Of a DNA stretch of 49,002 nt, positions 34,231 to 43,387 are shown piece after piece; positions within the stretch are counted from its first letter, which is position 1, and each line of letters starts with the position of its first letter. Both the position numbers and the translations under genes were made by a program. The notes beneath the pieces were generated by a model, which saw only the letters and a program-made list of their open reading frames with translations, was not told where the DNA came from and did no database searches. This DNA is from Lachnospiraceae bacterium (lineage in GTDB: Bacteria > Bacillota > Clostridia > Lachnospirales > Lachnospiraceae). Location of the stretch: NCBI GenBank assembly GCA_900753305.1, contig CAADYR010000099.1, forward strand, positions 1-49,002. Direction: 5' to 3'.

Positions 34231-35610
34231 ATGGCACAGCTCTGGGGTGGCAGGTTTACCAAAGAGACAGATAAGCTTGTATATAACTTTAATGCATCTA
34301 TTTCCTTTGATCAGAAGTTCTTCCATCAGGATGTAGAAGGCAGCATGGCACACGTAAAGATGCTTGCAAAGCAGGGAATACTGACAGTAGAAGAGATGGA
34401 TCAGATTCTTGCCGGACTGGAAAGTATTGTAAAGGATGTGGACAACGGTTCCCTTCAGATCACTGACGAATATGAAGATATCCACAGCTTCGTAGAGGCC
34501 AATCTGATCGACCGTATCGGTGATGCAGGTAAGAAGCTGCACACCGGCAGAAGCCGTAACGATCAGGTTGCATTGGACATGAAACTTTATACAAGACATG
34601 AGGTAGTAGAGATCAATGGGCTTCTCAAAGAACTTCTGGAAGTCATCATTGGAATCATGGAGAATAATCTTGACACCTATATGCCGGGATTCACTCATTT
34701 ACAAAAAGCACAACCTATCACACTTGCTCATCATATGGGTGCATATTTTGAAATGTTCAAGCGTGACAGACAGCGTCTGGATGATATCTATGAAAGAATG
34801 AATTACTGTCCCTTAGGCTCCGGAGCACTTGCAGGAACGACCTATCCTCTGGATCGTGCTTATACGGCAGAGCTTCTTGACTTTGACGGACCTACGCTTA
34901 ACAGTATGGACTCTGTAGCTGACAGAGATTATGTGATAGAACTTCTGGCTGCATTATCCACGATCATGATGCATTTAAGCCGTTTCTGTGAAGAGATCAT
35001 TATCTGGAATTCCAACGAATACCGTTTCGTAGAGATTGATGATGCCTATTCTACAGGAAGCAGCATTATGCCACAGAAGAAGAACCCGGATATTGCCGAA
35101 CTGGTACGTGGTAAGACCGGTCGTGTCTATGGCGCTCTGATGTCTATCCTGACTACCATGAAGGGAATCCCCCTTGCTTATAATAAGGATATGCAGGAAG
35201 ATAAGGAGCTGACTTTTGATGCGATTGATACGGTAAAAGGCTGCATCGCTCTGTTCACCGGCATGCTTCACACAATGAAATTCAACAAGGATGTCATGAA
35301 AGTAAGTGCCATGAAGGGCTTCACAAATGCAACTGACGCAGCAGACTATCTGGTAAATCATGGTGTACCTTTCAGAGATGCCCATGGCATTATCGGCAGA
35401 CTTGTGTTATACTGTATTGATAAAAACAAGGCAATCGATGAATTATCCCTGGGCGAGTTAAAATCCATCAGCCCTGTCTTTGAACAGGATATCTATGATG
35501 CGATCAGCCTCGAGACATGTGTAAACAAGAGAACCACCATTGGCGCTCCCGGACCGGATGCCATGAAAGAAGTCATCCGACTGAATCAGGAGTATCTTAA
35601 ATTAAGCTAA
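34231..35610 (+). CDS. argH: Argininosuccinate lyase
   Basis: Splits argininosuccinate into arginine and fumarate. 459 residues, standard. N-terminal LWGGRFTKETD, GRSRNDQVALDMKLY, FTHLQKAQPITLAHH and the superfamily signature GSSIMPQKKNPDIAE (catalytic Ser). AGGAG lies before the ATG. No argG is adjacent. It is 33 bases upstream of asd and probably cotranscribed. Confidence 0.97.
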   Translation: MAQLWGGRFTKETDKLVYNFNASISFDQKFFHQDVEGSMAHVKMLAKQGILTVEEMDQILAGLESIVKDVDNGSLQITDEYEDIHSFVEANLIDRIGDAGKKLHTGRSRNDQVALDMKLYTRHEVVEINGLLKELLEVIIGIMENNLDTYMPGFTHLQKAQPITLAHHMGAYFEMFKRDRQRLDDIYERMNYCPLGSGALAGTTYPLDRAYTAELLDFDGPTLNSMDSVADRDYVIELLAALSTIMMHLSRFCEEIIIWNSNEYRFVEIDDAYSTGSSIMPQKKNPDIAELVRGKTGRVYGALMSILTTMKGIPLAYNKDMQEDKELTFDAIDTVKGCIALFTGMLHTMKFNKDVMKVSAMKGFTNATDAADYLVNHGVPFRDAHGIIGRLVLYCIDKNKAIDELSLGELKSISPVFEQDIYDAISLETCVNKRTTIGAPGPDAMKEVIRLNQEYLKLS

Positions 35611-35643
35611 TCCATAATTAATATAAGAAATGAGGAGAAATGT

Positions 35644-36729
35644 ATGAGTGAAAAATTGAAGGTAGGTATCCTGGGTGGTACCGGTATGGTTGGTCAGAGA
35701 TTTATCTCTTTATTGGAGAATCATCCCTGGTTTGAAGTAACAACGATCGCAGCAAGCCCTCGTTCTGCTGGTAAAACCTATGCAGAAGCAGTAGGTGACA
35801 GATGGAAAATGGACACTCCGATGCCGGAAGCTGTTAAGAACATCGTTGTTATGAATGTTAATGAAGTAGAAAAGGTTGCTTCTGAGGTAGACTTTGTCTT
35901 TTCCGCAGTAGATATGACCAAAGACGAGATCAAGAAGATCGAGGAAGATTATGCAAAGACAGAAACTCCTGTAGTCAGCAACAACTCCGCTCATCGTTGG
36001 ACACCTGATGTACCTATGGTAGTTCCTGAAATCAATCCTGAACATATGAAAGTCATTGAATTCCAGAAGAAGCGTCTTGGTACAACCAGAGGCTTTGTAG
36101 CAGTTAAGCCTAACTGTTCTATTCAGAGTTATGCTCCTGTATTAACAGCATGGAAAGAATTTGAGCCATATGAAGTAGTTGCAACTACATATCAGGCAAT
36201 TTCCGGTGCAGGTAAGACCTTTAAGGACTGGCCTGAAATGGTCGGCAACATCATTCCTTATATCGGCGGTGAAGAAGAGAAGAGCGAAAAAGAGCCTCTT
36301 AGAATCTGGGGTAAGATTGAAGACGGTGTTATCGTTCCTGCAACTTCACCTGTTATCACATGCCAGTGTATCCGTGTCCCGGTTCTGAATGGTCATACAG
36401 CTGCTGTATTTGTTAAGTTCAAGAAGAATCCTACTAAGGAGCAGTTGATCGAGAAATTAGTAAACTTCAAGGGACTTCCTCAGGAGTTGGAACTTCCAAG
36501 TGCTCCTAAGCAGTTCATTCAGTATCTGGAAGAGGATAACAGACCTCAGGTAGCTCTGGATGTGAATTTTGAAAACGGCATGGGTATCTCCGTAGGCCGT
36601 TTAAGAGAAGATACTGTATATGACTGGAAGTTCGTTGGACTTTCCCATAATACGGTCAGAGGTGCTGCAGGTGGTGCAGTTCTGTGTGCAGAACTTTTAA
36701 AAGCACAGGGATATATCACAAAGAAATAA
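35644..36729 (+). CDS. asd: Aspartate-semialdehyde dehydrogenase (archaeal/fungal type)
   Basis: Makes aspartate semialdehyde for lysine, threonine and methionine synthesis. 361 residues. N-terminal GILGGTGMVGQRFISLL (NADP-binding), catalytic Cys in KPNCSIQS, and the C-terminal GAAGGAVLCAELL. PNCSIQ rather than PGCYP/GNCTT marks the archaeal/fungal-type branch. AGGAG lies before the ATG. It is followed by a terminator before the topoisomerase gene. Confidence 0.93.
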   Translation: MSEKLKVGILGGTGMVGQRFISLLENHPWFEVTTIAASPRSAGKTYAEAVGDRWKMDTPMPEAVKNIVVMNVNEVEKVASEVDFVFSAVDMTKDEIKKIEEDYAKTETPVVSNNSAHRWTPDVPMVVPEINPEHMKVIEFQKKRLGTTRGFVAVKPNCSIQSYAPVLTAWKEFEPYEVVATTYQAISGAGKTFKDWPEMVGNIIPYIGGEEEKSEKEPLRIWGKIEDGVIVPATSPVITCQCIRVPVLNGHTAAVFVKFKKNPTKEQLIEKLVNFKGLPQELELPSAPKQFIQYLEEDNRPQVALDVNFENGMGISVGRLREDTVYDWKFVGLSHNTVRGAAGGAVLCAELLKAQGYITKK

Positions 36730-36757
36730 GAACTATACACAATTCTAAATTAGAATC

Positions 36758-36790
36758 AAAAAGCAGGTGTGCATGCATGCCTGCTTTTTT
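36758..36790 (+). terminator. Terminator after asd
   Basis: AAAAAGCAGG (36758-36767) and CCTGCTTTTT around a 12-base loop rich in GCATGC, followed by T residues, 21 bases before the next start. Confidence 0.85.
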
Positions 36791-36810
36791 AGGCGAGAGG
36801 ATAGTTGTAA

Positions 36811-39800
36811 GTGGGTAAGAAATTAATCATAACAGAGAAACCTTCCGTTGCGCAGGATTATGCCAAAGTATTTCAGGTATCCGGCAGAAATAACGGTTAC
36901 ATAGAGAATCAGGAGTATGTCATTACTTGGTGTGTAGGTCATCTGGTCGAGATGGTCTATCCCGAAGAGTATGATATCCGTTATAAACGCTGGGTGTTGG
37001 CTGATCTGCCTTTTCTTCCGCAGGTCTATAAATATGGCGTAATAGAAAATGTAAAGCAGCAATATGAAATTGTTCACAAGCTGCTCCACAGACAGGATAT
37101 TGATACTGTATACTGGGCAGGAGACTCTGGAAAAGAAGGACAGACCATAGAAGAAAATATCCGTAATTTTGGTGGTGTGAGAGATGGCATGCAGGAGCTT
37201 AGAGTCTGGATCGATTCACAGACTGAAGAAGAAATCAGAAGAGGGGTCAAAGAAGCCAAACCCATGTCAGCATATGCAAACCTTGGTTCGTCCGGTATTA
37301 TGCGTTCCATTGAAGATTATGCAATGGGCATTAATTTCTCCCGTGTCATGTCTGTAAAATACGGTAAACTGCTGAATGATGCTGCTGCCACCAATGGCTA
37401 TACTGCGATTGCCGTAGGCCGTGTTATGACCTGCGTACTTGGTATGGTCGTTAACAGGGAACGCGAGATCCGTAATTTCAAGGAAACTCCTTTCTACCGT
37501 GTTACCGGTGATTTTACAGAGGCACACATAGAAGCAGAATGGAAAACCATCGAAGGCTCTGCTTATTATGGATCTCCCAAACTTTATAAAGAAAATGGTT
37601 TCAAAGAGCGTACAGATGCGCAGGCACTCATTGACAGTTTCACAGGAAAAGATGCCGTTATACAGACTTTGGAAAAAGGTACAGCACGAAAAAAAGCTCC
37701 CCTATTGTTCAATCTGGCAGAACTACAGGCAGAATGTTCCAAACGATTCAAGATCAGCCCGGATGAAACCCTGCAAGTGGCACAGGATCTATATGAAAAG
37801 AAGCTGACTACATATCCAAGAACGGATGCCAGAGTACTGACCAAGGCTGTTGCAAAAGAAATCAGCAAGAACCTGTATAAATTACGTGATTATACCCCAA
37901 CACAGAAATTTACTCAGACAATTCTTGATAACAAATCCTATACACACCTTGCCAATACACAATATACCGATGACAGCAAAGTAACAGACCACTATGCCAT
38001 TATTCCTACGGGACAGCTTACAGAACTTGGCAGTCTGTCTCCTTTACAGCAAAAGGTATATGATCTGATCGTTCGTCGTTTCCTGAGTATTTTTTATCCG
38101 TCGGCAGAATATCAGACATTGAAATTGGTTATCCGGATAGAAAAGGAATCTCTGTTTACATCAGCCAAGGTATTAAAAAGTCTGGGATTTCTTGAAGTTA
38201 TGGGCAAAACATTAGAGAATGCAGAAGAAGATAACACCGAAGCCGAAAAAGATGGCGAAAAATCGGACGAACAGTCCTCTAAAATAGACCCCAGAAAGTT
38301 ATTGGCACTGGCAGATACCCTGAAAACAGGAGATCATCTGCAAATAAATGAATTCCAAATCAAAGAAGGTGCAACCAAGCCCCCCAAACGATATACTTCC
38401 GGTTCTATGATCCTTGCCATGGAAAATGCAGGTCAGTTGATAGAAGATGAAGAACTGCGCGCCCAGATCAAAGGTTCAGGTATCGGTACAAGTGCGACCC
38501 GTGCTGAGATCATTAAAAAGCTGATACGCATCGGTTATCTGAACTTGAATAACAAGACACAGGTCATTACTCCGGAACGCTTCGGAGAAATGGTATATGA
38601 AGTTGTTGCCATGACAGTTCCTGCATTGTTAAATCCCAAAATGACCGCATCCTGGGAGAAAGGACTGGACGGCATCACCAACGGCACTGTAGACATGCAG
38701 GAATACCGTACCAAATTAGAGGATTTCATCCGCCGTGAAACGATCCAGATCCGCGACAGGGATCTGACACAGCAGTTAGCCGCACAGATCAGCCAGTTCA
38801 CCGGCAAAGGTGCCAAGGGATTAGGTGCCCGCAGGAAGCTCAATGCCAAATGTCCTGTCTGTGGTGGTGATATCGTAACGACACCTTTTGGATATGGCTG
38901 TGACCGCTATCAGAAGGACGGCAGCGGATGCCGTTTCGTGATTGGAAGTGTCGCCGGAAGGGATTTGAACGATGAGGAAGTCATTGATCTCCTTACTAAT
39001 GGAAGAACACAGGTTCTTAACGGATTTACCGCCAAGAATAAGAAGAAATTTCAGGCTGCACTGGTCCTGAATAAAGACGAAGAGGGTAAAGTTAACATTT
39101 CTTTTGACTTTTCCGAGAATCAGCCTCAATTGCTGGAGGGTGTCAAATGTCCTGATTGTGGTTCCCATATTCAGGTCAAATCCTTCGGATATGGTTGTAC
39201 GAATTTCGATGCCTCCAACCCGGATAGCTGCCGTTTCTTCATTGGTAAAATAGCTGATAAGGAATTGTCCATTGCTCAGGTCACAGAACTTTTACTAAAT
39301 GGCAGAACATCAACCATTCGTGGCTTCAAAGGCAAAAGCGGTAAAAAATTTGATGCCTGCCTTGTCCTTGGTACAGATGAACATAACAAACATACAGTCA
39401 AATTTGATTTTGAAAACGTAGAAGCCAAAAAGATCAAAGATGTAGTCTGTCCTTTGTGTGGTGGTGAAATCATACAGACACCTTTTGGCTTTGGCTGTGC
39501 CAACTATAACAAAGATGACGAAAACAGTTGTAAATTTTCCATTGGTAAAATGGCTGGCAGAGATATTCCCGAAGCACAGATCAAAGAACTTCTGACAAAC
39601 GGCAGAACAGGTACAATAAGAGGCTTCAAGTCCAAAAGTGGAAAGAAATTTGATGCCAGAATTGCCCTGAGTAAGGATGCAGAAGGTAAAGTAACCGGAT
39701 TAAAATTTGATTTTGATGATCTGGAACAGCCCAAACTAAAGGATGCAAAATGCCCTTTATGTGGCGGGGATATTGTCAAAACACCTTTTGGTTATGGCTG

Positions 39801-40494
39801 CGCCAATTATGATCGTGAAGATGTAGAACATAGTTGCCGATTTATGATCGGTAAAATAGGCGGCGTGAAATTAAATGACAGTCAGGTGCGCCAGCTTCTG
39901 ACTACCAAAAAGACAGATGTTATTACCGGTTTTACCTCTAAAACCGGAAAAAAATTTGATGCACCACTCAGGTTAAACGCAGAAGGTCAGATCGTATTTG
40001 ACTTTCCAGACAGACCACAACCTACTGAAACTTCTCTTACCTGTCCAAGATGCAAGGAACATAAATTAATGAAAGGGCAGTGGTATTATGAGTGCGAATG
40101 TGGTTTCAGAATAGGACATACTGTAGCACAGGTTTCCCTGTCAGAGGAAATCATGCAGCAGTTATTCAGCGAAGGCAGAACCCGGGATAAAGTAACAGGC
40201 TTTGTTTCCAAAGCCGGAAATACCTTCGATACAGTTCTGAAATATGAAGATGAACGAATACAGTTTGACTTTGACGCCAAACCAGCAAATGCCGATAACG
40301 GAGCTGCTGATCCTATGCCATGGGCAGAATCCCCCATGCCGCAAACTTCCGAAAATTTATCTGCAAAGAAATCACCTGAAGACGATTTCTTTGCAGAATT
40401 TCCACCTGAGGACTCTGCCGAAGAGAATATGTCTTTTGCAGATGAACAATCTCTGTTTGCGGATTCCGAAGAGGATGGACTTCCATGGAATTAA
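36811..40494 (+). CDS. topB: DNA topoisomerase III with five C-terminal cysteine repeats
   Basis: 1227 residues, far longer than the usual ~700 of Firmicute TopB. Toprim domain (1-150; LIITEKPSVAQDY), where the metal motif reads GD105-SGKE109 with the second Asp replaced by Gly. Catalytic Tyr335 is in TTYPRTDAR. The cleavage-gate blocks (GSGIGTSATRAEIIKKL, QVITPERFGEMVY) are intact. From about residue 680, five repeats of ~100 residues follow, each with CPxC, then FGYGCxxY, CRFxIGK and a GFxxKxGKKFDA block; the fifth is divergent. An acidic tail of ~60 residues ends the protein. GTG start, GAGG upstream. Likely decatenase, with repeats binding DNA or zinc. Confidence 0.93.
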   Translation: MGKKLIITEKPSVAQDYAKVFQVSGRNNGYIENQEYVITWCVGHLVEMVYPEEYDIRYKRWVLADLPFLPQVYKYGVIENVKQQYEIVHKLLHRQDIDTVYWAGDSGKEGQTIEENIRNFGGVRDGMQELRVWIDSQTEEEIRRGVKEAKPMSAYANLGSSGIMRSIEDYAMGINFSRVMSVKYGKLLNDAAATNGYTAIAVGRVMTCVLGMVVNREREIRNFKETPFYRVTGDFTEAHIEAEWKTIEGSAYYGSPKLYKENGFKERTDAQALIDSFTGKDAVIQTLEKGTARKKAPLLFNLAELQAECSKRFKISPDETLQVAQDLYEKKLTTYPRTDARVLTKAVAKEISKNLYKLRDYTPTQKFTQTILDNKSYTHLANTQYTDDSKVTDHYAIIPTGQLTELGSLSPLQQKVYDLIVRRFLSIFYPSAEYQTLKLVIRIEKESLFTSAKVLKSLGFLEVMGKTLENAEEDNTEAEKDGEKSDEQSSKIDPRKLLALADTLKTGDHLQINEFQIKEGATKPPKRYTSGSMILAMENAGQLIEDEELRAQIKGSGIGTSATRAEIIKKLIRIGYLNLNNKTQVITPERFGEMVYEVVAMTVPALLNPKMTASWEKGLDGITNGTVDMQEYRTKLEDFIRRETIQIRDRDLTQQLAAQISQFTGKGAKGLGARRKLNAKCPVCGGDIVTTPFGYGCDRYQKDGSGCRFVIGSVAGRDLNDEEVIDLLTNGRTQVLNGFTAKNKKKFQAALVLNKDEEGKVNISFDFSENQPQLLEGVKCPDCGSHIQVKSFGYGCTNFDASNPDSCRFFIGKIADKELSIAQVTELLLNGRTSTIRGFKGKSGKKFDACLVLGTDEHNKHTVKFDFENVEAKKIKDVVCPLCGGEIIQTPFGFGCANYNKDDENSCKFSIGKMAGRDIPEAQIKELLTNGRTGTIRGFKSKSGKKFDARIALSKDAEGKVTGLKFDFDDLEQPKLKDAKCPLCGGDIVKTPFGYGCANYDREDVEHSCRFMIGKIGGVKLNDSQVRQLLTTKKTDVITGFTSKTGKKFDAPLRLNAEGQIVFDFPDRPQPTETSLTCPRCKEHKLMKGQWYYECECGFRIGHTVAQVSLSEEIMQQLFSEGRTRDKVTGFVSKAGNTFDTVLKYEDERIQFDFDAKPANADNGAADPMPWAESPMPQTSENLSAKKSPEDDFFAEFPPEDSAEENMSFADEQSLFADSEEDGLPWN

Positions 40495-40548
40495 GTGATA
40501 CATTAATGATAGGAAAAAGCTATATAACAGGAAAGGATATTAACTATT

Positions 40549-41214
40549 ATGGAACAATTACAGATTAAGAATTTATATGACCTGACACAGACGATCGCAG
40601 CCCCTTTATTTGAAGGCGCTGTTTATCCCTGGGAACTGCTTCCCAAAATCAGTGCTTTTATTGTGGAATTAGGTAACAGCCTGCCGGCAGACAAGTATGA
40701 GAAGCGTGGCGAGAACGTATGGATCGCCAAGTCTGCTACCGTTTTCCCTACAGCTTACATCAATGGTCCCTGCATCATTGATGAAGAGGCAGAAGTGAGA
40801 CACTGTGCATTCATCCGTGGTAATGCCATCGTTGGAAAAGGTGCAGTAGTCGGTAATTCAACAGAACTTAAGAATGTTATTCTTTTCAATAAAGTACAGG
40901 TACCTCATTATAACTACGTAGGTGACAGCATCCTTGGCTATAAATCTCACATGGGTGCAGGTTCTATTACCTCCAATGTGAAAAGTGACAAAACGCTGGT
41001 CGTTGTAAAATCACCTTATGGAAATATCGAAACAGGCTTAAAGAAGATGGGAGCAATGCTTGGTGACAACGTAGAAGTAGGCTGTAACAGCGTATTAAAT
41101 CCGGGTACTGTTATCGGTCGCTGTTCTAATGTATATCCTACCTCTATGGTACGCGGATTCATTGAACCCAACAGTATTTATAAGAAGCAGGGTGAAATCG
41201 TTTCCAAGAATTAA
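40549..41214 (+). CDS. Left-handed beta-helix protein (hexapeptide nucleotidyl/acyltransferase-like)
   Basis: 221 residues. After an ~50-residue helical N-terminus, hexapeptide repeats ([LIV]-GxxxxI type: ATVFPTAYINGPCIIDEEAEVRH, NAIVGKGAVVGNSTELKN) form a left-handed beta helix. The layout is like the acetyltransferase half of GlmU (UDP-N-acetylglucosamine family), but no nucleotidyltransferase domain is present. The substrate is unknown. AAAGGA lies 11 bases before the ATG. It is 54 bases after topB. Confidence 0.75.
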   Translation: MEQLQIKNLYDLTQTIAAPLFEGAVYPWELLPKISAFIVELGNSLPADKYEKRGENVWIAKSATVFPTAYINGPCIIDEEAEVRHCAFIRGNAIVGKGAVVGNSTELKNVILFNKVQVPHYNYVGDSILGYKSHMGAGSITSNVKSDKTLVVVKSPYGNIETGLKKMGAMLGDNVEVGCNSVLNPGTVIGRCSNVYPTSMVRGFIEPNSIYKKQGEIVSKN

Positions 41215-41235
41215 AGGTAACCCATTGATAAATAT

Positions 41236-41265
41236 TTGACGAAAAATGGATTTTTTCATTGATAT
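41236..41265 (+). promoter_or_regulatory. Possible promoter of the GGGtGRT pair
   Basis: TTGACG (41236-41241), with TTGATA or TGATAT 17-18 bases later. It is weak for a gene pair with such strong ribosome binding sites, and another promoter may exist nearer 41400 (TATAAA at 41389-41394). The 212-base leader also has a GGACGG/CCGTCC hairpin (41321-41342). Confidence 0.35.
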
Positions 41266-41426
41266 TTTTCTCGTTTTATGCGAAAATAACTTTGTGTGTA
41301 GATAGCTTATCCACAAGAATGGACGGAAATGAAGCGCCGTCCGTATTCGAATGGGTTTTGGTTTATGAATTATTCCATAGACCTGCTATAAAAAGTATAA
41401 GATATGCAATCGAAAGGAGATTTCAC

Positions 41427-42131
41427 ATGATTTATTCAAAAGAAGTTGAAGAGATGTGTGTAGTCGCACGTGATGGTAATCATGGATGCGCACCTATCCC
41501 AGAAGAAGCAAAATGGGTTAAGGCTAAAGAAGTAAAGGATATTTCCGGTTTTACACACGGTGTGGGCTGGTGTGCTCCTCAGCAGGGTGCATGTAAGCTT
41601 TCTCTTAACGTTAAGGAAGGTATCATTCAGGAAGCATTAGTTGAGACAATCGGCTGCTCCGGTATGACACACTCTGCAGCTATGGCAGCAGAATTACTTC
41701 CAGGCAGAACTGTTATGGAAGCATTAAATACAGACCTTGTATGTGATGCTATTAATACAGCTATGAGAGAGTTATTCTTACAGATCGTTTACGGACGTTC
41801 TCAGTCTGCTTTCTCTGAAGAAGGACTTCCTGTAGGCGCTGGTCTTGAAGACCTTGGTAAAGGTTTAAGAAGCCAGGTTGGTACAATGTATGGTACTCTG
41901 AAGAAGGGACCTCGTTATCTGGAAATGGCAGAAGGTTATGTTACAGGTATCGCTCTTGACGCTGATGACAAGATCATCGGTTACAAGTTCGTTAACCTTG
42001 GTAAGATGACAGACTTCATCAAGAAGGGTGATGACGCTAACACAGCATGGGAAAAGGCAAGCGGACAGTACGGTCGTGTAGCTGATGCTGTTAAGATCAT
42101 CGATCCAAGAAACGATAAGGAGGTTAAATAA
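41427..42131 (+). CDS. NifU-like iron-sulfur scaffold protein (partner of GGGtGRT)
   Basis: 234 residues resembling the NifU/IscU N-terminal scaffold fold, with cysteines in GWCAPQQGACKLSL and VETIGCSGMTHSAAMAAELLPG. This gene is regularly found next to the GGGtGRT gene in Lachnospiraceae. Start at 41427 with AAAGGAGA 6 bases upstream; a long in-frame extension to 41259 lacks a site and is rejected. A strong AAGGAGG for the next gene is inside its last codons. Codon choice (AAG, GGT, CGT, CTT) differs from neighbours in the direction of highly expressed genes. Confidence 0.85.
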   Translation: MIYSKEVEEMCVVARDGNHGCAPIPEEAKWVKAKEVKDISGFTHGVGWCAPQQGACKLSLNVKEGIIQEALVETIGCSGMTHSAAMAAELLPGRTVMEALNTDLVCDAINTAMRELFLQIVYGRSQSAFSEEGLPVGAGLEDLGKGLRSQVGTMYGTLKKGPRYLEMAEGYVTGIALDADDKIIGYKFVNLGKMTDFIKKGDDANTAWEKASGQYGRVADAVKIIDPRNDKEVK

Positions 42132-42133
42132 CT

Positions 42134-43150
42134 ATGGCATTATTCGAGTCCTATGAAAGAAGAATTGACAAGATCAATTCCGTATTAAACAGCTATGGTA
42201 TCGCTTCTATCGAAGAAGCTGAGAAGATCACTAAAGACGCAGGTCTTGATGTATATGAGCAGGTTAAGAAGATTCAGCCTATCTGCTTTGAGAACGCTTG
42301 CTGGGCTTACACTGTAGGTGCCGCAATCGCAATCAAGAAAGGCTGCAGAAAGGCTTCTGAAGCAGCAGCAGCTATCGGTGAAGGTCTTCAGTCATTCTGT
42401 ATTCCGGGTTCTGTTGCAGACAACCGTAAGGTAGGTCTTGGACATGGTAACTTAGGTAAGATGCTTCTTGAAGAAGATACAGATTGCTTCTGCTTCCTGG
42501 CAGGTCATGAATCCTTCGCAGCAGCAGAAGGTGCTATCGGTATCGCAGAGAAGGCTAACAAGGTTCGCCAGAAGCCTCTTCGTGTTATCTTAAACGGTCT
42601 TGGTAAGGATGCAGCAGAGATCATCGCTCGTATCAATGGCTTTACATTCGTAGAGACAGAGTACGATCCTTACACAAACACAGTTAAGGAAGTATTCAGA
42701 AAATCTTACTCTGATCCTGAAGGACCTCGTGGTAAGGTTAACTGCTACGGCGCTAACGATGTATGTGAAGGCGTTGCAATCATGTGGAAAGAGAATGTTG
42801 ACGTATCTATCACAGGTAACTCAACTAACCCTACAAGATTCCAGCATCCAGTAGCAGGTACATACAAGAAGGAAAGACTTGAAGCTGGTAAGAAGTACTT
42901 CTCAGTAGCTTCCGGCGGTGGTACAGGTCGTACACTTCATCCTGATAACATGGCAGCAGGTCCTGCTTCCTACGGTATGACAGATACATTAGGACGTATG
43001 CACTCTGACGCTCAGTTCGCAGGTTCTTCTTCCGTACCAGCTCACGTAGAAATGATGGGCTTGATCGGTATGGGTAACAACCCTATGGTTGGTGCTACAG
43101 TTGCAGTTGCAGTTTCCATCGAGGAAGCAGCCGAGGCTGGAAAGTTCTAA
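42134..43150 (+). CDS. GGGtGRT protein
   Basis: 338 residues with the name-giving motif ASGGGTGRTLHPDNM, plus conserved blocks GLGHGNLGKMLLEEDT, CFCFLAGHESFAAAEGAIG, GNSTNPTRFQHPVAGT and GMGNNPMVGATVAVAVSIEEA. The glycine/His-rich motifs suggest cofactor or phosphate binding, but the function is not established to my knowledge. It begins 3 bases after the NifU-like gene with a consensus AAGGAGG. Strong expression is implied by codon choice and translation signals. A terminator ends the operon and the host-like sequence. Confidence 0.88.
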   Translation: MALFESYERRIDKINSVLNSYGIASIEEAEKITKDAGLDVYEQVKKIQPICFENACWAYTVGAAIAIKKGCRKASEAAAAIGEGLQSFCIPGSVADNRKVGLGHGNLGKMLLEEDTDCFCFLAGHESFAAAEGAIGIAEKANKVRQKPLRVILNGLGKDAAEIIARINGFTFVETEYDPYTNTVKEVFRKSYSDPEGPRGKVNCYGANDVCEGVAIMWKENVDVSITGNSTNPTRFQHPVAGTYKKERLEAGKKYFSVASGGGTGRTLHPDNMAAGPASYGMTDTLGRMHSDAQFAGSSSVPAHVEMMGLIGMGNNPMVGATVAVAVSIEEAAEAGKF

Positions 43151-43186
43151 ATAGACTTTACAAATTGAAAAGACGTTAAACCCAGG

Positions 43187-43220
43187 AAGTACCGTAATCA
43201 CAGCGATTGCGGTACTTTTT
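43187..43220 (+). terminator. Terminator after the GGGtGRT gene
   Basis: AAGTACCGTAATC (43187-43199) pairs with GATTGCGGTACTT (43205-43217; one G-U on the plus strand), followed by T residues. Confidence 0.9.
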
Positions 43221-43284
43221 TGGTGCCTGGAAGTGGAAAAATGAAATTGGGTGTGAGATGGTGTAAAAAGTGGTGAAAATGGGA

Positions 43285-43317
43285 AAGTAGGAAACCGGTA
43301 GGTAACAAGTAGGAAAC
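43285..43317 (+). repeat. Three tandem 11-bp repeats next to the integrase
   Basis: AAGTAGGAAAC, CGGTAGGTAAC and AAGTAGGAAAC lie back to back (43285, 43296, 43307); a fourth degenerate copy, GAGAAGGTAAC, is at 43321. The position and period suggest integrase arm-type binding sites (inference). Confidence 0.6.
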
Positions 43318-43360
43318 ATGGAGAAGGTAACACTCTTTCGGTTACCTGCAGAATGCAGAA

Positions 43361-43387
43361 ATACCGCAACCACGAGGGTTACGGTAT
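43361..43387 (-). terminator. Terminator of the integrase operon
   Basis: The arms 43361-43371 and 43377-43387 pair around ACGAG; one G-U pair forms on the minus-strand RNA but a mismatch on the plus strand, so it is oriented to the integrase, whose stop codon lies inside it. A short T-rich sequence follows leftward. Confidence 0.6.

Noticed and set aside
36811..37140. Loss of the second Toprim Asp in the topoisomerase as a sign of inactivation
   Set aside because: Firmicute TopB enzymes are known to me with a D-x-G form (DAGREGE type), the catalytic Tyr and other blocks are intact, and the gene is full length.
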